Below are positions 6,940 through 17,221 of a stretch of DNA of 49,258 nt, piece after piece. Source of the DNA: Gammaproteobacteria bacterium UBA7449 (GTDB taxonomy: Bacteria > Pseudomonadota > Gammaproteobacteria > Pseudomonadales > Pseudohongiellaceae). How positions within the stretch are numbered: the stretch's first letter is position 1; the number at the start of each line of letters is the position of its first letter. Both the position numbers and the translations under genes were made by a program. Below the pieces are notes generated by a model. The model was not told the origin of the DNA, did not search any database, and was given only the letters and a program-made list of their open reading frames with translations. The stretch lies in assembly GCA_002477465.1 (NCBI GenBank), contig DLPV01000027.1:1-49258 (forward strand), given 5' to 3'.

Positions 6940-8427
6940 ATGAGGTATTCGATTAAAGCAGGCGCTATCGACAAACTGCCGACTGAATGTCTGGTGGTTC
7001 CTGTCTGGAGCAAAAACACTCTGTCAGCCGAAGCCAAGCATCTTGACGGCGCGTCAGGCAAAGCCCTTTCTGCAGTTCTCAAGTCAGGCGATTTTAATGG
7101 CAAGCTCGGTGAAACAATCCTGCTGTACAAGCCCAAAGGAATTAGTGCCCAAAGGTTAATTCTGGTTGGTGCCGGCGATCGCAAGAAGCTGAACGCCCGT
7201 AACGCTGCCAAACTGGTCAAGGCCGCCGCCAGTGCCGTCAGCAAGACCCAGGCTAGCAACGCCCACTTCGCCCTGGCCTCCGCCGACATCACAGACAGGG
7301 AATACCCCTGGCTTACGGCACGCGTCGCGCAAGAGCTGGAGGATGTTTGCTACCGCTACGACGCAACCAAGAGCAAGAAAGGCAAAAAACCAGCAACCAA
7401 ATCCGCCAGCGTCTCTCCTCCGGCTGGTGCACGCCGCAAGACTATTGATGAGTCTTTGCGAACTGGTCAGGCCATTGGTAAGGCGATTAATCGCGCCAAA
7501 CACCTTGGCAACTTGCCTGGCAATGTCTGCACGCCGTCGTTTCTGGCGAACGAAGCCCAAGCCCTGGCAGCTAGAAACAAGTCTGTCACCACCCAAGTCC
7601 TCTCTGAAAAACAGATGGCACGTTTAGGCATGGGCTCCCTACTCTCTGTTTCCGCTGGCTCAGTTGAAGAAGCCAAGCTAGTAGTCATGCAGTACAAGGG
7701 GGCGGCTAGCAGTAGTCGACCCTATGCCCTGGTTGGCAAAGGCATCACGTTCGACACCGGCGGCATCAGCCTGAAGCCCGGTGGTGGCATGGACGAAATG
7801 AAGTTTGATATGTGTGGCGCCGCCAGTGTGATCGCCACCTTGGGCTGTGTCGCCGAACTCAAGCTGCCTATCAATGTGGTGGCTATTGTCGCTGCTGCCG
7901 AGAACATGCCTGGCAGCAAAGCAACCAAGCCCGGCGACATCGTCACCAGCATGTCGGGCAAGACTATCGAAATCCTCAATACTGACGCTGAGGGACGCCT
8001 GGTGCTTTGCGATGCCCTTACTTATGCCGAACGCTACAAGCCCCGCACCATCATCGACATCGCCACCCTGACAGGTGCAGCAGTCGCGACCTTTGGCTCC
8101 CAGGCCAATGCCCTGTTGAGCAATGATGACAAGCTGGCAGCGACCCTGCTGGAGTGCGGCGAGGATTCCCTGGACCGCGCCTGGCAACTACCGCTTTGGG
8201 ATGAATACCAAAGTCTGTTGAATAGCAATTTCGCTGACATCGCCAATATCGGTGGCCCGCGAGCTGGCACCATCACTGCGGCATGTTTCCTGTCGCGCTT
8301 TACAGAAAAACAGAAATGGGCACACCTGGATATTGCTGGCAGCGCCTGGCACTCCGGTGCCCAGAAAGGCGCAACCGGGCGACCCGTGAGTCTGCTGATG
8401 CAGTATCTGCTGACCCAAAAGGCTTAG
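6940..8427 (+). CDS. pepA: leucyl aminopeptidase PepA (M17)
   Basis: A cytosolic di-manganese/zinc aminopeptidase of about 495 residues that removes N-terminal amino acids; in Escherichia coli PepA also binds DNA. The catalytic half holds VGKGITFDTGG (Lys and Asp ligands), EMKFDMCGAA, and the M17 signature NTDAEGRL. It closes with the family end GATGRPVSLL. I placed the start at the ATG giving MRYSIKAG, which lines up with the known PepA N-terminus. An ATG three codons upstream (6931) is equally possible, since the AGGAGG site at 6922 is 3 bases from one and 12 from the other. A short hairpin without a T-run follows the stop. The order pepA-holC-valS is typical of Gammaproteobacteria. Confidence 0.95.
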   Translation: MRYSIKAGAIDKLPTECLVVPVWSKNTLSAEAKHLDGASGKALSAVLKSGDFNGKLGETILLYKPKGISAQRLILVGAGDRKKLNARNAAKLVKAAASAVSKTQASNAHFALASADITDREYPWLTARVAQELEDVCYRYDATKSKKGKKPATKSASVSPPAGARRKTIDESLRTGQAIGKAINRAKHLGNLPGNVCTPSFLANEAQALAARNKSVTTQVLSEKQMARLGMGSLLSVSAGSVEEAKLVVMQYKGAASSSRPYALVGKGITFDTGGISLKPGGGMDEMKFDMCGAASVIATLGCVAELKLPINVVAIVAAAENMPGSKATKPGDIVTSMSGKTIEILNTDAEGRLVLCDALTYAERYKPRTIIDIATLTGAAVATFGSQANALLSNDDKLAATLLECGEDSLDRAWQLPLWDEYQSLLNSNFADIANIGGPRAGTITAACFLSRFTEKQKWAHLDIAGSAWHSGAQKGATGRPVSLLMQYLLTQKA

Positions 8428-8518
8428 TATCAGGTCGTCGGACCTGGAGTTATCCTTAGATAGACTCCATGTCCTGCGACCTTTATGGGAATCATATTTA
8501 GACTCTTAGATAATAGCG

Positions 8519-8944
8519 ATGACCCAGATAAGTTTTTACGCCTTGAGCAGCACAGACCAGAACAGTCGACAGCAATTTGCCTGCCGACTCGCTGAGAAAG
8601 CTGTACAGCTGGGCCACCGCGTATTCCTTCAAGTAGACTCGCCAGAGCAGGCCAGACAAATCGACGCCTTACTCTGGCAGTTTAAACCGGCCAGCTTCCT
8701 TCCCCACGCCATCGCCGAACCCGGTCAAGTTGCAGCGGAGCCCCTGATGATTGGTACCAAATCAGACCAGGAGGCATTTGAAGATGTCTTTATTAATCTC
8801 TCAGCCACACCCTGTCAGAATCTGGACCGATACCAACGAGTCAATGAAGTAATGAGCGCTGATCCCGAGGAGCTGGAGCTCGGGCGCCAGAGCTACCGAT
8901 ATTATCAGCAGCAAGGATTCAAACCCGAAACCCACAAACTTTGA
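8519..8944 (+). CDS. holC: DNA polymerase III chi subunit
   Basis: A 141-residue protein with the HolC pattern: an N-terminal YALSST strand, CRLAEKAVQLGHRVFLQVDS, then the core QIDALLWQFKPASFLPHA and the late strand DVFINLSA. Chi joins the clamp loader to single-strand-binding protein at the replication fork. The position between pepA and valS supports the call. The segment LDRYQRVNEVMS matches the family's C-terminal helix. Confidence 0.92.
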   Translation: MTQISFYALSSTDQNSRQQFACRLAEKAVQLGHRVFLQVDSPEQARQIDALLWQFKPASFLPHAIAEPGQVAAEPLMIGTKSDQEAFEDVFINLSATPCQNLDRYQRVNEVMSADPEELELGRQSYRYYQQQGFKPETHKL

Positions 8945-9044
8945 CTCGAAGATGCCGCACTGCCGCAAACTCAGGGGGCTTGATGTATACTTGCGCCTCT
9001 CTCCGTAACTCGCTTAACTCATTCAACTCACAGAACAATCATTG

Positions 9045-11810
9045 ATGGAAAAGACTTTTCAACCGCAGCAAATCGAAGACCGCTGGTACAAACTCTGGGA
9101 ACAACGGGGCTATTTCTCACCCCAGGGTGATGGAGCCCCCTACTGCATTGTCATTCCGCCACCCAATGTGACGGGCCGCCTGCATATGGGGCATGGATTT
9201 CAGCATGCCATCATGGATGCTCTGATAAGGTTTCACCGCATGCAGGGGCGTCAGGCCCTATGGCAGGTAGGCACAGACCATGCGGGTATCGCCACCCAGA
9301 TGGTTGTGGAAAGACAGCTTGCCGCGGCCGGAACCAACCGCCATGAGGTCGGCCGAGAAGCCTTCGTGGACAAGGTATGGGACTGGAAAGAAGAGTCTGG
9401 CGGAATCATCACGCAACAGCTCCGTCGCATGGGCTCCTCCCTGGATTGGTCCCGTGAACGCTTCACCATGGATGAACAGCTTTCCGCTGTGGTGGAGAAA
9501 GTGTTTGTCGACCTCTATAAAGAGGGACTGATCTATCGGGGTAATCGGCTGGTGAACTGGGATCCTCAGCTGCACACCGCCATCTCAGATCTTGAAGTGA
9601 TCTCGGAAGAGGAAGATGGGCAGCTCTGGCACTTCAACTACCCCATCGCCGATTCCGATCAACACCTCACCATTGCAACTACGCGACCAGAGACCATGCT
9701 TGGGGATGCCGCAGTGGCTGTGCACCCCGAAGACGAGCGCTACACCCACCTGGTCGGCAAATTCGTTGACCTGCCGCTTTGCAATCGACGAATTCCAATT
9801 ATTGCGGATGACTATGTCGACCCCGAATTTGGCACGGGTTGCGTCAAAATAACGCCTGCCCATGACTTCAATGATTATGAGATGGGAAAGCGCCATAATC
9901 TGGAAGTCATCAATATCCTCACTGATAACGCCAGCATTAATGACGAGGCACCAGAAACCTACCGTGGCCTGGATCGTTTCGACGCCAGAAAGCAGATTGT
10001 CGCTGACCTGGAAGCGCTGGGATTGTTAGAAAAGATTGAGCCACATAAACTCAAGGTACCCCGTGGTGACAGAAGTGGGGTCGTGATAGAGCCCTATCTT
10101 ACTCACCAATGGTATGTGGCTATCCAGTCCCTCGCTGACCCCGCCATCAAGGCGGTTGAGGATGGCGATATTGAGTTTGTGCCAAAGAACTGGGAGAACA
10201 CCTATTTCGCCTGGATGCGCAATATCCAGGATTGGTGCATCAGCCGACAGCTCTGGTGGGGGCATCGTATTCCCGCCTGGTATGACGAGGACAACAACGT
10301 GTACGTTGGCCACAGCGAGGCTGACGTTCGCGCGCAACACGCGATCGCCGATAGTGTGGTATTGCGCCAGGACGAAGACGTCCTGGATACCTGGTTCTCC
10401 TCTGCCCTGTGGACGTTCTCCACCCTGGGATGGCCAGACGACAGGGAATACTTCGACAAATTTCATCCGACGGATGTGCTCGTAACCGGCTTCGACATTA
10501 TCTTCTTCTGGGTTGCACGGATGATCATGATGACCCTGAAGTTCACCGGCGAGATTCCGTTCAAGAAAGTCTATATCACTGGCCTGGTTCGTGATGAACA
10601 TGGGCAGAAGATGTCCAAATCCAAGGGCAATATCCTGGACCCAATTGACCTGATCGATGGCATTGAGCTGAACGAGCTGGTAGAAAAGCGCACGGCCGAC
10701 ATGATGCAACCCCAGCTGAAAGAGAAGATTGCGCGTCTGACCCGCGACAGTTTTCCAGAAGGCATTGCTGCCTACGGCACTGATGCCCTGCGCTTCACCT
10801 ACTACTCGCTGGCTGCAACTGGACGAGACATCAAATTCGATGTGGGACGAACCGAAGGATTCCGCAACTTTTGCAACAAGATATGGAATGCTGCCCGCTA
10901 CGCCATGATAAACAGCGAAGGCAAAGCGATTGCCACAGACTGGGATCCTGCCCAATTCTCCAGCGCTGACCGCTGGATCCTGAGCAGACTCGAACTGACC
11001 ACCAGTGACGTGCTGGAAGCAGTGGGTAGCTATCGCTTTGACCTCGCCTCACAGGCTCTACATGAGTTTATCTGGAACGAGTATTGCGACTGGTATCTGG
11101 AACTTTCCAAACCCATTCTGTGGGATGAAGACAATAATCCCGAGGCCGCCCAGGCGACTCGCAAAGTGCTGCTTACGGTACTGGAGCGCAGCCTGCGCCT
11201 GCTACATCCGTTCATGCCGTTTCTCACCGAAGAGATCTGGCAGAAGCTGGCGCCAGCCCTCGGCATTGCGGGCGACAGTATCATGCTGCAACCCTACCCA
11301 GAATTCGACGCCAGCAATGTCGATGCCGCCGCCCAGTCCGAAATCGACTGGCTCAAGGGCATTATCGTTGCGATTCGAAACATTCGCGGTGAGATGGATA
11401 TCTCCCCCGCCAAATCCATCAGTGTCTTCCTGCGGGGCGGCGAAGAACAGGGCCAGAATTATTTGCAGTCCAACCTGATGTATCTCCAAAAACTGGCGAA
11501 GCTGGAAAACATAGAGTGGCTTTCGGCTGAATCCGAGGCACCTGCCGCGGCGACCGGTCTCTACGGTAATGTGGAAGTCCTGGTACCCTTAGCTGGCCTC
11601 ATCGATGTCAGCGCGGAACAGGCAAGGCTGGAAAAAGAAATTGGCAAACTTGAAGCTGGACTTAAAGCGGTTTCAGGCAAATTGAATAATGAGAAGTTTG
11701 TGAGCAACGCACCTGACGCCGTTGTCGCCAAGGAACGTCAGAAAAAGCAGGAGCTGCAGGCAGCTTCGGATGCACTGAAAACGAAATTCGAGGAGTTGAG
11801 CAAACTCTAG
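9045..11810 (+). CDS. valS: valyl-tRNA synthetase
   Basis: A 921-residue class I aminoacyl-tRNA synthetase that charges tRNA-Val. It has the HIGH motif as HMGH in PPPNVTGRLHMGHGF (about residues 39-53) and the KMSKS loop at about residue 522. The editing domain (TTRPETMLGD), the anticodon-binding domain and the C-terminal coiled-coil arm (residues about 850-921, rich in Lys, Glu and Ala) are all present, so the gene is full length. The ATG at 9045 is preferred over the TTG immediately before it. It is convergent with ispH, with one base between the stops. Confidence 0.97.
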   Translation: MEKTFQPQQIEDRWYKLWEQRGYFSPQGDGAPYCIVIPPPNVTGRLHMGHGFQHAIMDALIRFHRMQGRQALWQVGTDHAGIATQMVVERQLAAAGTNRHEVGREAFVDKVWDWKEESGGIITQQLRRMGSSLDWSRERFTMDEQLSAVVEKVFVDLYKEGLIYRGNRLVNWDPQLHTAISDLEVISEEEDGQLWHFNYPIADSDQHLTIATTRPETMLGDAAVAVHPEDERYTHLVGKFVDLPLCNRRIPIIADDYVDPEFGTGCVKITPAHDFNDYEMGKRHNLEVINILTDNASINDEAPETYRGLDRFDARKQIVADLEALGLLEKIEPHKLKVPRGDRSGVVIEPYLTHQWYVAIQSLADPAIKAVEDGDIEFVPKNWENTYFAWMRNIQDWCISRQLWWGHRIPAWYDEDNNVYVGHSEADVRAQHAIADSVVLRQDEDVLDTWFSSALWTFSTLGWPDDREYFDKFHPTDVLVTGFDIIFFWVARMIMMTLKFTGEIPFKKVYITGLVRDEHGQKMSKSKGNILDPIDLIDGIELNELVEKRTADMMQPQLKEKIARLTRDSFPEGIAAYGTDALRFTYYSLAATGRDIKFDVGRTEGFRNFCNKIWNAARYAMINSEGKAIATDWDPAQFSSADRWILSRLELTTSDVLEAVGSYRFDLASQALHEFIWNEYCDWYLELSKPILWDEDNNPEAAQATRKVLLTVLERSLRLLHPFMPFLTEEIWQKLAPALGIAGDSIMLQPYPEFDASNVDAAAQSEIDWLKGIIVAIRNIRGEMDISPAKSISVFLRGGEEQGQNYLQSNLMYLQKLAKLENIEWLSAESEAPAAATGLYGNVEVLVPLAGLIDVSAEQARLEKEIGKLEAGLKAVSGKLNNEKFVSNAPDAVVAKERQKKQELQAASDALKTKFEELSKL

Positions 11811-11811
11811 A

Positions 11812-12810
11812 TCAGGCGGGCCGCAATTCCTTGGGCATGCTGAAGACGATGTTCTCTTCCACTCCCGGGAGTTCATGGGGCGCTACACCTGTCATTTCTT
11901 TAAGTCTGCTCACGACTTGCTCCACTAGGACCTCGGGGGCAGAGGCCCCTGCGGTAATGCCGTAGCGGCTCTTACCCTCGAACCATCGCAGGTCGATGTC
12001 GTCCACGCTATCAATCAGATAAGAATCACAACCCAGACGCCCGGCGAGTTCTTTTAGACGATTGGAGTTAGAGCTGTTTGGCGACCCAACTACCAATAGC
12101 AGATCACACTCCAATGCCATCTGTTTGACAGCGTCCTGACGGTTCTGGGTAGCGTAACAAATATCTTCCTTCCGAGGCCCCTGGATAGCGGGAAATTTCT
12201 CCCGCAGGGCATCAATAATGCGGGCCGTGTCGTCCATGGATAGAGTGGTCTGAGTCACATAGGACACGCGATCCGGGTGTTCGACCTCAAGCTGCTGTAC
12301 ATCATCGACTGACTCCACCAGGTAGATTCTGCCGCCACCTCCCTCATCATATTGCCCCATCGTGCCTTCCACTTCTGGGTGGAACTGATGACCAATAAGG
12401 ATACATTCCTGCCCGGCCTGACTGAACTTTATGACCTCCAAATGCACCTTGGTCACAAGGGGACAGGTAGCGTCAAATATCTTAAAGCCTTTTTCTTGCG
12501 CCTCTTCTTTCACCTGCTGGGAAACGCCATGGGCACTGAATATCACAATAGACGAGCGACCATGTTTGTCAGTAACCGGAATATCTGACAACTCGTCCAC
12601 AAAGACAGCCCCACGAATCCGCAGTCTCTCTACAACAAATTTATTGTGCACGACTTCATGGCGGACATAAATCGGCGCACCGTATATATCCAGGGCACGA
12701 TTTACGATGTCAATAGCTCGATCAACTCCAGCGCAGAAGCCGCGCGGATTGGCCAACCGAATTACCGGGGACGCACTCGCTTCATTGGTTTCGCTTAACG
12801 CTTCGCTCAT
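11812..12810 (-). CDS. ispH: 4-hydroxy-3-methylbut-2-enyl diphosphate reductase
   Basis: A 332-residue 4Fe-4S enzyme making the last step of the MEP isoprenoid pathway (IPP and DMAPP from HMBPP). The three cluster cysteines are Cys26 (NPRGFCAG), Cys116 (DATCPLV) and Cys218 (DICYATQNRQ). The substrate motif GSPNSSNSNRL is intact. The N-terminus is about 14 residues longer than in Escherichia coli. Its start overlaps the stop of fkpB by one base (TAATG), so the two are translationally coupled. Confidence 0.97.
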   Translation of the reverse strand: MSEALSETNEASASPVIRLANPRGFCAGVDRAIDIVNRALDIYGAPIYVRHEVVHNKFVVERLRIRGAVFVDELSDIPVTDKHGRSSIVIFSAHGVSQQVKEEAQEKGFKIFDATCPLVTKVHLEVIKFSQAGQECILIGHQFHPEVEGTMGQYDEGGGGRIYLVESVDDVQQLEVEHPDRVSYVTQTTLSMDDTARIIDALREKFPAIQGPRKEDICYATQNRQDAVKQMALECDLLLVVGSPNSSNSNRLKELAGRLGCDSYLIDSVDDIDLRWFEGKSRYGITAGASAPEVLVEQVVSRLKEMTGVAPHELPGVEENIVFSMPKELRPA

Positions 12811-13301
12811 TACAGTTTGATCTCAATAGCCTGCTCTTCAGCGGGCAATATAGAGAGAATCTTTACCTTGAAGACGATGTCCTTTCCCGCCAGAGGATGA
12901 TTAAAATCGATCTTGATCGTCTTCTCACCAATTTCTTTCACCACACCAGGCAGATCAAAACCACCCGGATCTTTGAAGGAAACGACGCTACCCACTTCCG
13001 TAGGAACCAGATCATCTTCCAGCAAATGGTCAAACTTCTCAAGCGGGAACAGCTGTTCATTGCGCGGATTTGGCTCACCGAAAGCCTGAGCAGCTGGAAT
13101 AGTCTGATCCACTTCGTCCTGCGCCCGCAGACCCAGCAGAATCTGCTCAAACCCTGGCAGCATATTGCCATCACCTACCCGGAAAGTAGCTGCTTTCTTG
13201 CCGAAGTTGGAATCAATAAGATCACCATTGGTTAGCGCTAGTGAGAAATGCAGCGTCACCTGTGCACCATTGGTAATCGGCGTTTCAAATTTATTTGTCA
13301 T
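12810..13301 (-). CDS. fkpB: FKBP-type peptidyl-prolyl isomerase (SlpA/FkpB)
   Basis: A 163-residue cytosolic prolyl isomerase. The FKBP fold reads VTLHFSLALTNGDLIDS, then GDGNMLPGFEQILLGL, the inserted IF domain around residues 70-130, and NHPLAGKDIVFKVKI at the end, all as in SlpA. It is cotranscribed with ispH (one-base overlap) and follows ileS by 24 bases. In most relatives lspA (signal peptidase II) lies between ileS and this gene; it is absent here. Confidence 0.93.
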   Translation of the reverse strand: MTNKFETPITNGAQVTLHFSLALTNGDLIDSNFGKKAATFRVGDGNMLPGFEQILLGLRAQDEVDQTIPAAQAFGEPNPRNEQLFPLEKFDHLLEDDLVPTEVGSVVSFKDPGGFDLPGVVKEIGEKTIKIDFNHPLAGKDIVFKVKILSILPAEEQAIEIKL

Positions 13302-13325
13302 GGACCTTGGTACAGTTCCGGACTA

Positions 13326-16151
13326 TCAGGCGTAACGCCTCTGCTCACCCTCAGCGTCGACATTGTTGACACAGCGCAGGCAAAGGCCGGGATACTCAGC
13401 GTTGGCACCCACGTCTTCCCGATGATGCCAGCAGCGCTCGCACTTGCTGTGATCCGAGCCGCTTACGGTCAGACTGAGACCTTCAACTTCTGTCTTCACC
13501 GCTGCCTCAGGGGCAGCCGCCGCCGGTAGAATTGAAGCTCGCGAAACTATCAAAACAAACCGCAGTTCCTCTTCCAAACGACCGAGATTCTCGGCCAGAT
13601 CACCTTCGCAATAGAGATCGACTTCAGCGCTCAAGCCCGAACCGACTGTTTTTTCGGCGCGCTTAACTTCGAGTTCGCGATTTACCGCAGTTTTCACATC
13701 CAGCAACTGGCGCCAGAAATCATCTGTAAAATCGGCGGATTCAGGCAGAATATCCGCTGCGTCCGAATAGTCAGTTAAAAATACCGAGCTAGCTCGCTCT
13801 CCTGGAATGTTTTGCCAGATTTCATCCGCGGTAAAGCTCAGGATGGGTGCGATCATTCTGCTCAGCATCTCAAGTACTTGATACATGGCAGTCTGGGTAG
13901 AACGGCGCGCCCTGCTATCTGCCTGGGTCGTGTACTGGCGATCTTTGATCACATCAAGATAAAAACCACCAAGTTCGATAACGCAGAAGTTGTGTAGCTT
14001 CTGGTAGATGTTAAGAAAATTATACTCATGATAATGCCCTATCACTTCAGCCTGCAGCAGTTGGCACTGGCGGACGATCCAGTAGTCTAAGGCCAGTAAT
14101 TGCTCAGATGCGACCACATCAGTTGCCGGTTCGAAGCCATTCAGATTTGCCAGCATAAAGCGCGCCGTGTTGCGGACTCGTCGGTAGGCATCCGCCACTC
14201 GCTTGAAAATTTCATCTGAAACCGTCATTTCGCCGCGAAAATCCGTGGCTGCAACCCAAAGGCGCAGAATATCGGCTCCATACTGCTGATAGATTTTAGC
14301 GGGTGCCACCGTATTGCCCAGCGACTTGGACATCTTGCGGCCCTCACCATCCACAAAGAAGCCGTGAGTCAGGCATTCCTTGTAGGGTGCAGAGCCATAC
14401 ATGGCAATCGCGGTCTTAAGGGATGAATTGAACCAGCCCCGATGCTGATCCGACCCCTCCAGATAAAGATCAGCCGGATACTGCAGTTCTTCACGGCGTT
14501 GCAGTACCGAAAAATGTGTGACTCCAGAATCAAACCAGACATCCAGAGTATCAGTGACTTTCTCGTAGTCTGCCGCTTCCTCACCAAGGAAGTCTGAAGC
14601 CTCGGCTTCAAACCAGGCATCCATACCTTCGGTTTCGATCTTGGTCGCGATTTCCTCAAACAATTCTGATGTGCGGGGATGAAGCTGCTGGCTTTCTTTA
14701 TGCACAAACAGCGTGATAGGAACACCCCAGGTCCGCTGACGAGAGACACACCAATCTGGACTGCCTTTTAACATCAACTCAATTCGGGCCTGCCCCCAAT
14801 CAGGAATCCACTTGACCCCTTTGATCGACTCTAATGCTGACCCCAATAAATTATTCTCACTCATACTGATAAACCATTGCGGCGTGGCACGGTAAATCAG
14901 GGGTGTCTTGGTGCGCCAGCAATGGGCATAACTGTGAGTGATAGTCTCTGCTGCCACTACCGCCCGTCTGGCTTTTAATACGTCAATGATTTTTTCATCG
15001 ACCTTGTAAACGTGCTCATTGGCAAACTCGCCAGCACCGGCATTGAACACGCCATTTTCATCGAGGAGATTAAGGGTGCCGATGCCATAATTAAGTCCTA
15101 CATAGAAATCATCCAGGCCGTGGTCGGGTGCTGTGTGCACTGCGCCAGTACCGGCTTCGGTAGTGACGTGATTGCCCAGAATCAGTGGTACCTGCTTGTC
15201 GACAAACGGATGCTGCAGCTGCTTCAGCTCCAGCTCACTGCCCAGAGTCGTCCCCAGCACTTCATAAGCGCTTGCGCCGTAACGCGCCATGATGTTCTCC
15301 ACCATGTCAGCCGCCAGCACGAATAACTCCTGAGAATCTGCAAGCTCACACTTGACCAGCGCATATTCCAGCTCTCCATTAAGACACACCGCCTGGTTCG
15401 AAGGCAGTGTCCAGGGTGTCGTTGTCCAGATTACGACGGAGAGAGGCAGCGATCCGGCGGAGTCTGGATTACCGAAGCTTGCCAACATGTTGCTCCTGTC
15501 ACTGGCGGCGAACCTGACATCGATGGCAAATGATTTCTTGTCCTGATATTCCACCTCAGCTTCTGCCAACGCAGATGCACCGACTACACTCCAATAAACA
15601 GGCTTGTAGCCCTTAACCAGGTGGCCGTTAGCTGCGATGCGCCCGAGCGCACGCACGATATCTGCTTCGGTGTAGGGGTTCATAGTGAGATAGGGATTAT
15701 CCCAATCTCCCAACACACCAAGACGTATAAAGCCTTGTTTTTGAGTTTCTACCTGCCCTGCCGCGTAGTCTCTGCACGCTGCACGAAACTCAGAAAAACT
15801 GATCTTCTGTCCAGCCTTGCCCTTCTTTTTTTCCACATTGTGTTCAATGGGGAGCCCATGACAATCCCATCCTGGGACATAAGGCGCGTCGAAGCCGCTC
15901 ATTTGGCGTGATTTTACGACGAAGTCCTTCAATGCCTTGTTGATGGCATGCCCAAGGTGCAGCTCACCATTGGCGTAGGGAGGGCCATCGTGCAGAATGA
16001 ATTTTGGGCGCCCTGAATTTTTTTCACAGATCTTGCAATACAGATCCTGCTCGCTCCATTTCTCCAGCATCTTTGGTTCCCGCTGCGCGAGATTAGCTTT
16101 CATAGGGAAAGCCGTTTGAGGCAGGTTAAGCGTGTCTTTATAGTCAGTCAT
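13326..16151 (-). CDS. ileS: isoleucyl-tRNA synthetase
   Basis: A 941-residue class I synthetase that charges tRNA-Ile. HIGH is HLGH at residues 65-68 (PPYANGELHLGH), KMSKS is near residue 605 (EGRKMSKSLGNTV). The editing domain (WTTTPWTLPSNQAV) is intact, and the C-terminal zinc site CERCW...CLRC is present, the form typical of Proteobacteria. It lies 32 bases downstream of ribF on the same strand, the usual order. Confidence 0.97.
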   Translation of the reverse strand: MTDYKDTLNLPQTAFPMKANLAQREPKMLEKWSEQDLYCKICEKNSGRPKFILHDGPPYANGELHLGHAINKALKDFVVKSRQMSGFDAPYVPGWDCHGLPIEHNVEKKKGKAGQKISFSEFRAACRDYAAGQVETQKQGFIRLGVLGDWDNPYLTMNPYTEADIVRALGRIAANGHLVKGYKPVYWSVVGASALAEAEVEYQDKKSFAIDVRFAASDRSNMLASFGNPDSAGSLPLSVVIWTTTPWTLPSNQAVCLNGELEYALVKCELADSQELFVLAADMVENIMARYGASAYEVLGTTLGSELELKQLQHPFVDKQVPLILGNHVTTEAGTGAVHTAPDHGLDDFYVGLNYGIGTLNLLDENGVFNAGAGEFANEHVYKVDEKIIDVLKARRAVVAAETITHSYAHCWRTKTPLIYRATPQWFISMSENNLLGSALESIKGVKWIPDWGQARIELMLKGSPDWCVSRQRTWGVPITLFVHKESQQLHPRTSELFEEIATKIETEGMDAWFEAEASDFLGEEAADYEKVTDTLDVWFDSGVTHFSVLQRREELQYPADLYLEGSDQHRGWFNSSLKTAIAMYGSAPYKECLTHGFFVDGEGRKMSKSLGNTVAPAKIYQQYGADILRLWVAATDFRGEMTVSDEIFKRVADAYRRVRNTARFMLANLNGFEPATDVVASEQLLALDYWIVRQCQLLQAEVIGHYHEYNFLNIYQKLHNFCVIELGGFYLDVIKDRQYTTQADSRARRSTQTAMYQVLEMLSRMIAPILSFTADEIWQNIPGERASSVFLTDYSDAADILPESADFTDDFWRQLLDVKTAVNRELEVKRAEKTVGSGLSAEVDLYCEGDLAENLGRLEEELRFVLIVSRASILPAAAAPEAAVKTEVEGLSLTVSGSDHSKCERCWHHREDVGANAEYPGLCLRCVNNVDAEGEQRRYA

Positions 16152-16183
16152 GTTGTCTTGTCTGTACTAGTCTTGATCCAAGT

Positions 16184-17134
16184 TTACGCGCTATGCGCTT
16201 CAGCCGCGCTCAATATTTCGCGCACTTGTTTGACGTCGAGCGCCATTTGCGCCTTTAGTGCTTCCAGGCCATCGAACTTTTCTTCGTTTCTTACTTTTTG
16301 GCGAAAAATCACTTCTATGGACTTGCCGTAGAGATCTTCGTCAAAATCAAGGATATGGGCTTCCAGTAAAGCTTCACCTGTTGCAGTCACCGTGGGTCGA
16401 TAACCAATATTAACCGCAGCCTGCAAAAAGCTGTCACCGAGCCGGACCTCGCACGCATAGACCCCATGCAGCGGTATGCGTTTTCGATGTGGATTAACAT
16501 TACAGGTTGGATACCCCAGGTCCGTGCCTAGCTGCGCACCACGCTCGACTTCACCCTTTATTGAATAAGGGCGACCCAACAACTGTTCAACCAGGTCGAA
16601 ATTACTCTTGGCGAGCTCTTCCCGAATCGAGGTGCTGCTAATACGTAAGCCGTTGTACTCGTAGGCGGCGGTTTCAACAACTTCAAAACCAAGTTCTGCA
16701 CCGCGTTCCAGCAGCATATTGAAATCACCCTGGCGCTTGTGGCCAAAACGAAAGTCGTGACCCACTATGAAACAGGACACACCCAGGCCATCAACCAATA
16801 TATCCTGGATATAGCTGTCCGCGCTGAGCTGGCTAGTATCTTGGTTGAAATTCAGCTGAAACGCGAAATCGATGCCAAAACTTTCTAGCAGTTCGAGCTT
16901 CTCCTTCACTGCCGTGAGGCGGGCTGGACAGTCGTCATCAGCGCGGGCAAAAAACTCCTCTGGATGTGGCTCTAGCAGAATGACCAGTGAGGGCAAGTTG
17001 AGTTGTTCGGCACGCTGCTTCACCTGATCGAGAATCAGTTGATGCCCGAGATGCACGCCGTCGAACTTGCCGATGGTCGCCACGCAGCTCTGATGAAACT
17101 GTGAGAAGCGATCAGGATCGTCAAAGATGATCAT
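16184..17134 (-). CDS. ribF: bifunctional riboflavin kinase / FAD synthetase
   Basis: A 316-residue enzyme turning riboflavin into FMN and FMN into FAD. The N-terminal nucleotidyltransferase half has GKFDGVHLGHQ (HxGH-type) and GHDFRFGHKRQGD. The Ser-rich ISSTSIRE motif follows. The C-terminal kinase half starts with RPYSIKGEVERGAQLG and holds GYPTCNV and the closing LEAHILDFDEDLYG. It is the first gene of the ribF-ileS-fkpB-ispH group. Confidence 0.96.
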   Translation of the reverse strand: MIIFDDPDRFSQFHQSCVATIGKFDGVHLGHQLILDQVKQRAEQLNLPSLVILLEPHPEEFFARADDDCPARLTAVKEKLELLESFGIDFAFQLNFNQDTSQLSADSYIQDILVDGLGVSCFIVGHDFRFGHKRQGDFNMLLERGAELGFEVVETAAYEYNGLRISSTSIREELAKSNFDLVEQLLGRPYSIKGEVERGAQLGTDLGYPTCNVNPHRKRIPLHGVYACEVRLGDSFLQAAVNIGYRPTVTATGEALLEAHILDFDEDLYGKSIEVIFRQKVRNEEKFDGLEALKAQMALDVKQVREILSAAEAHSA

Positions 17135-17221
17135 TTGCTGGACCAGCCTGGAGTCAAAAGCGCTGGATTATACTCTTTTATCAGGGGGCTGTGCAGGCGA
17201 AATGCGGGTAACTGGCCGGGA

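Noticed and set aside
8428..8450. Terminator after pepA (CAGGTC/GACCTG hairpin)
   Set aside because: The stem is short and lacks a T-run; holC and valS follow on the same strand.
10026..10955. 309-codon minus-strand ORF inside valS
   Set aside because: It is an antisense shadow of the well-conserved valS reading frame.
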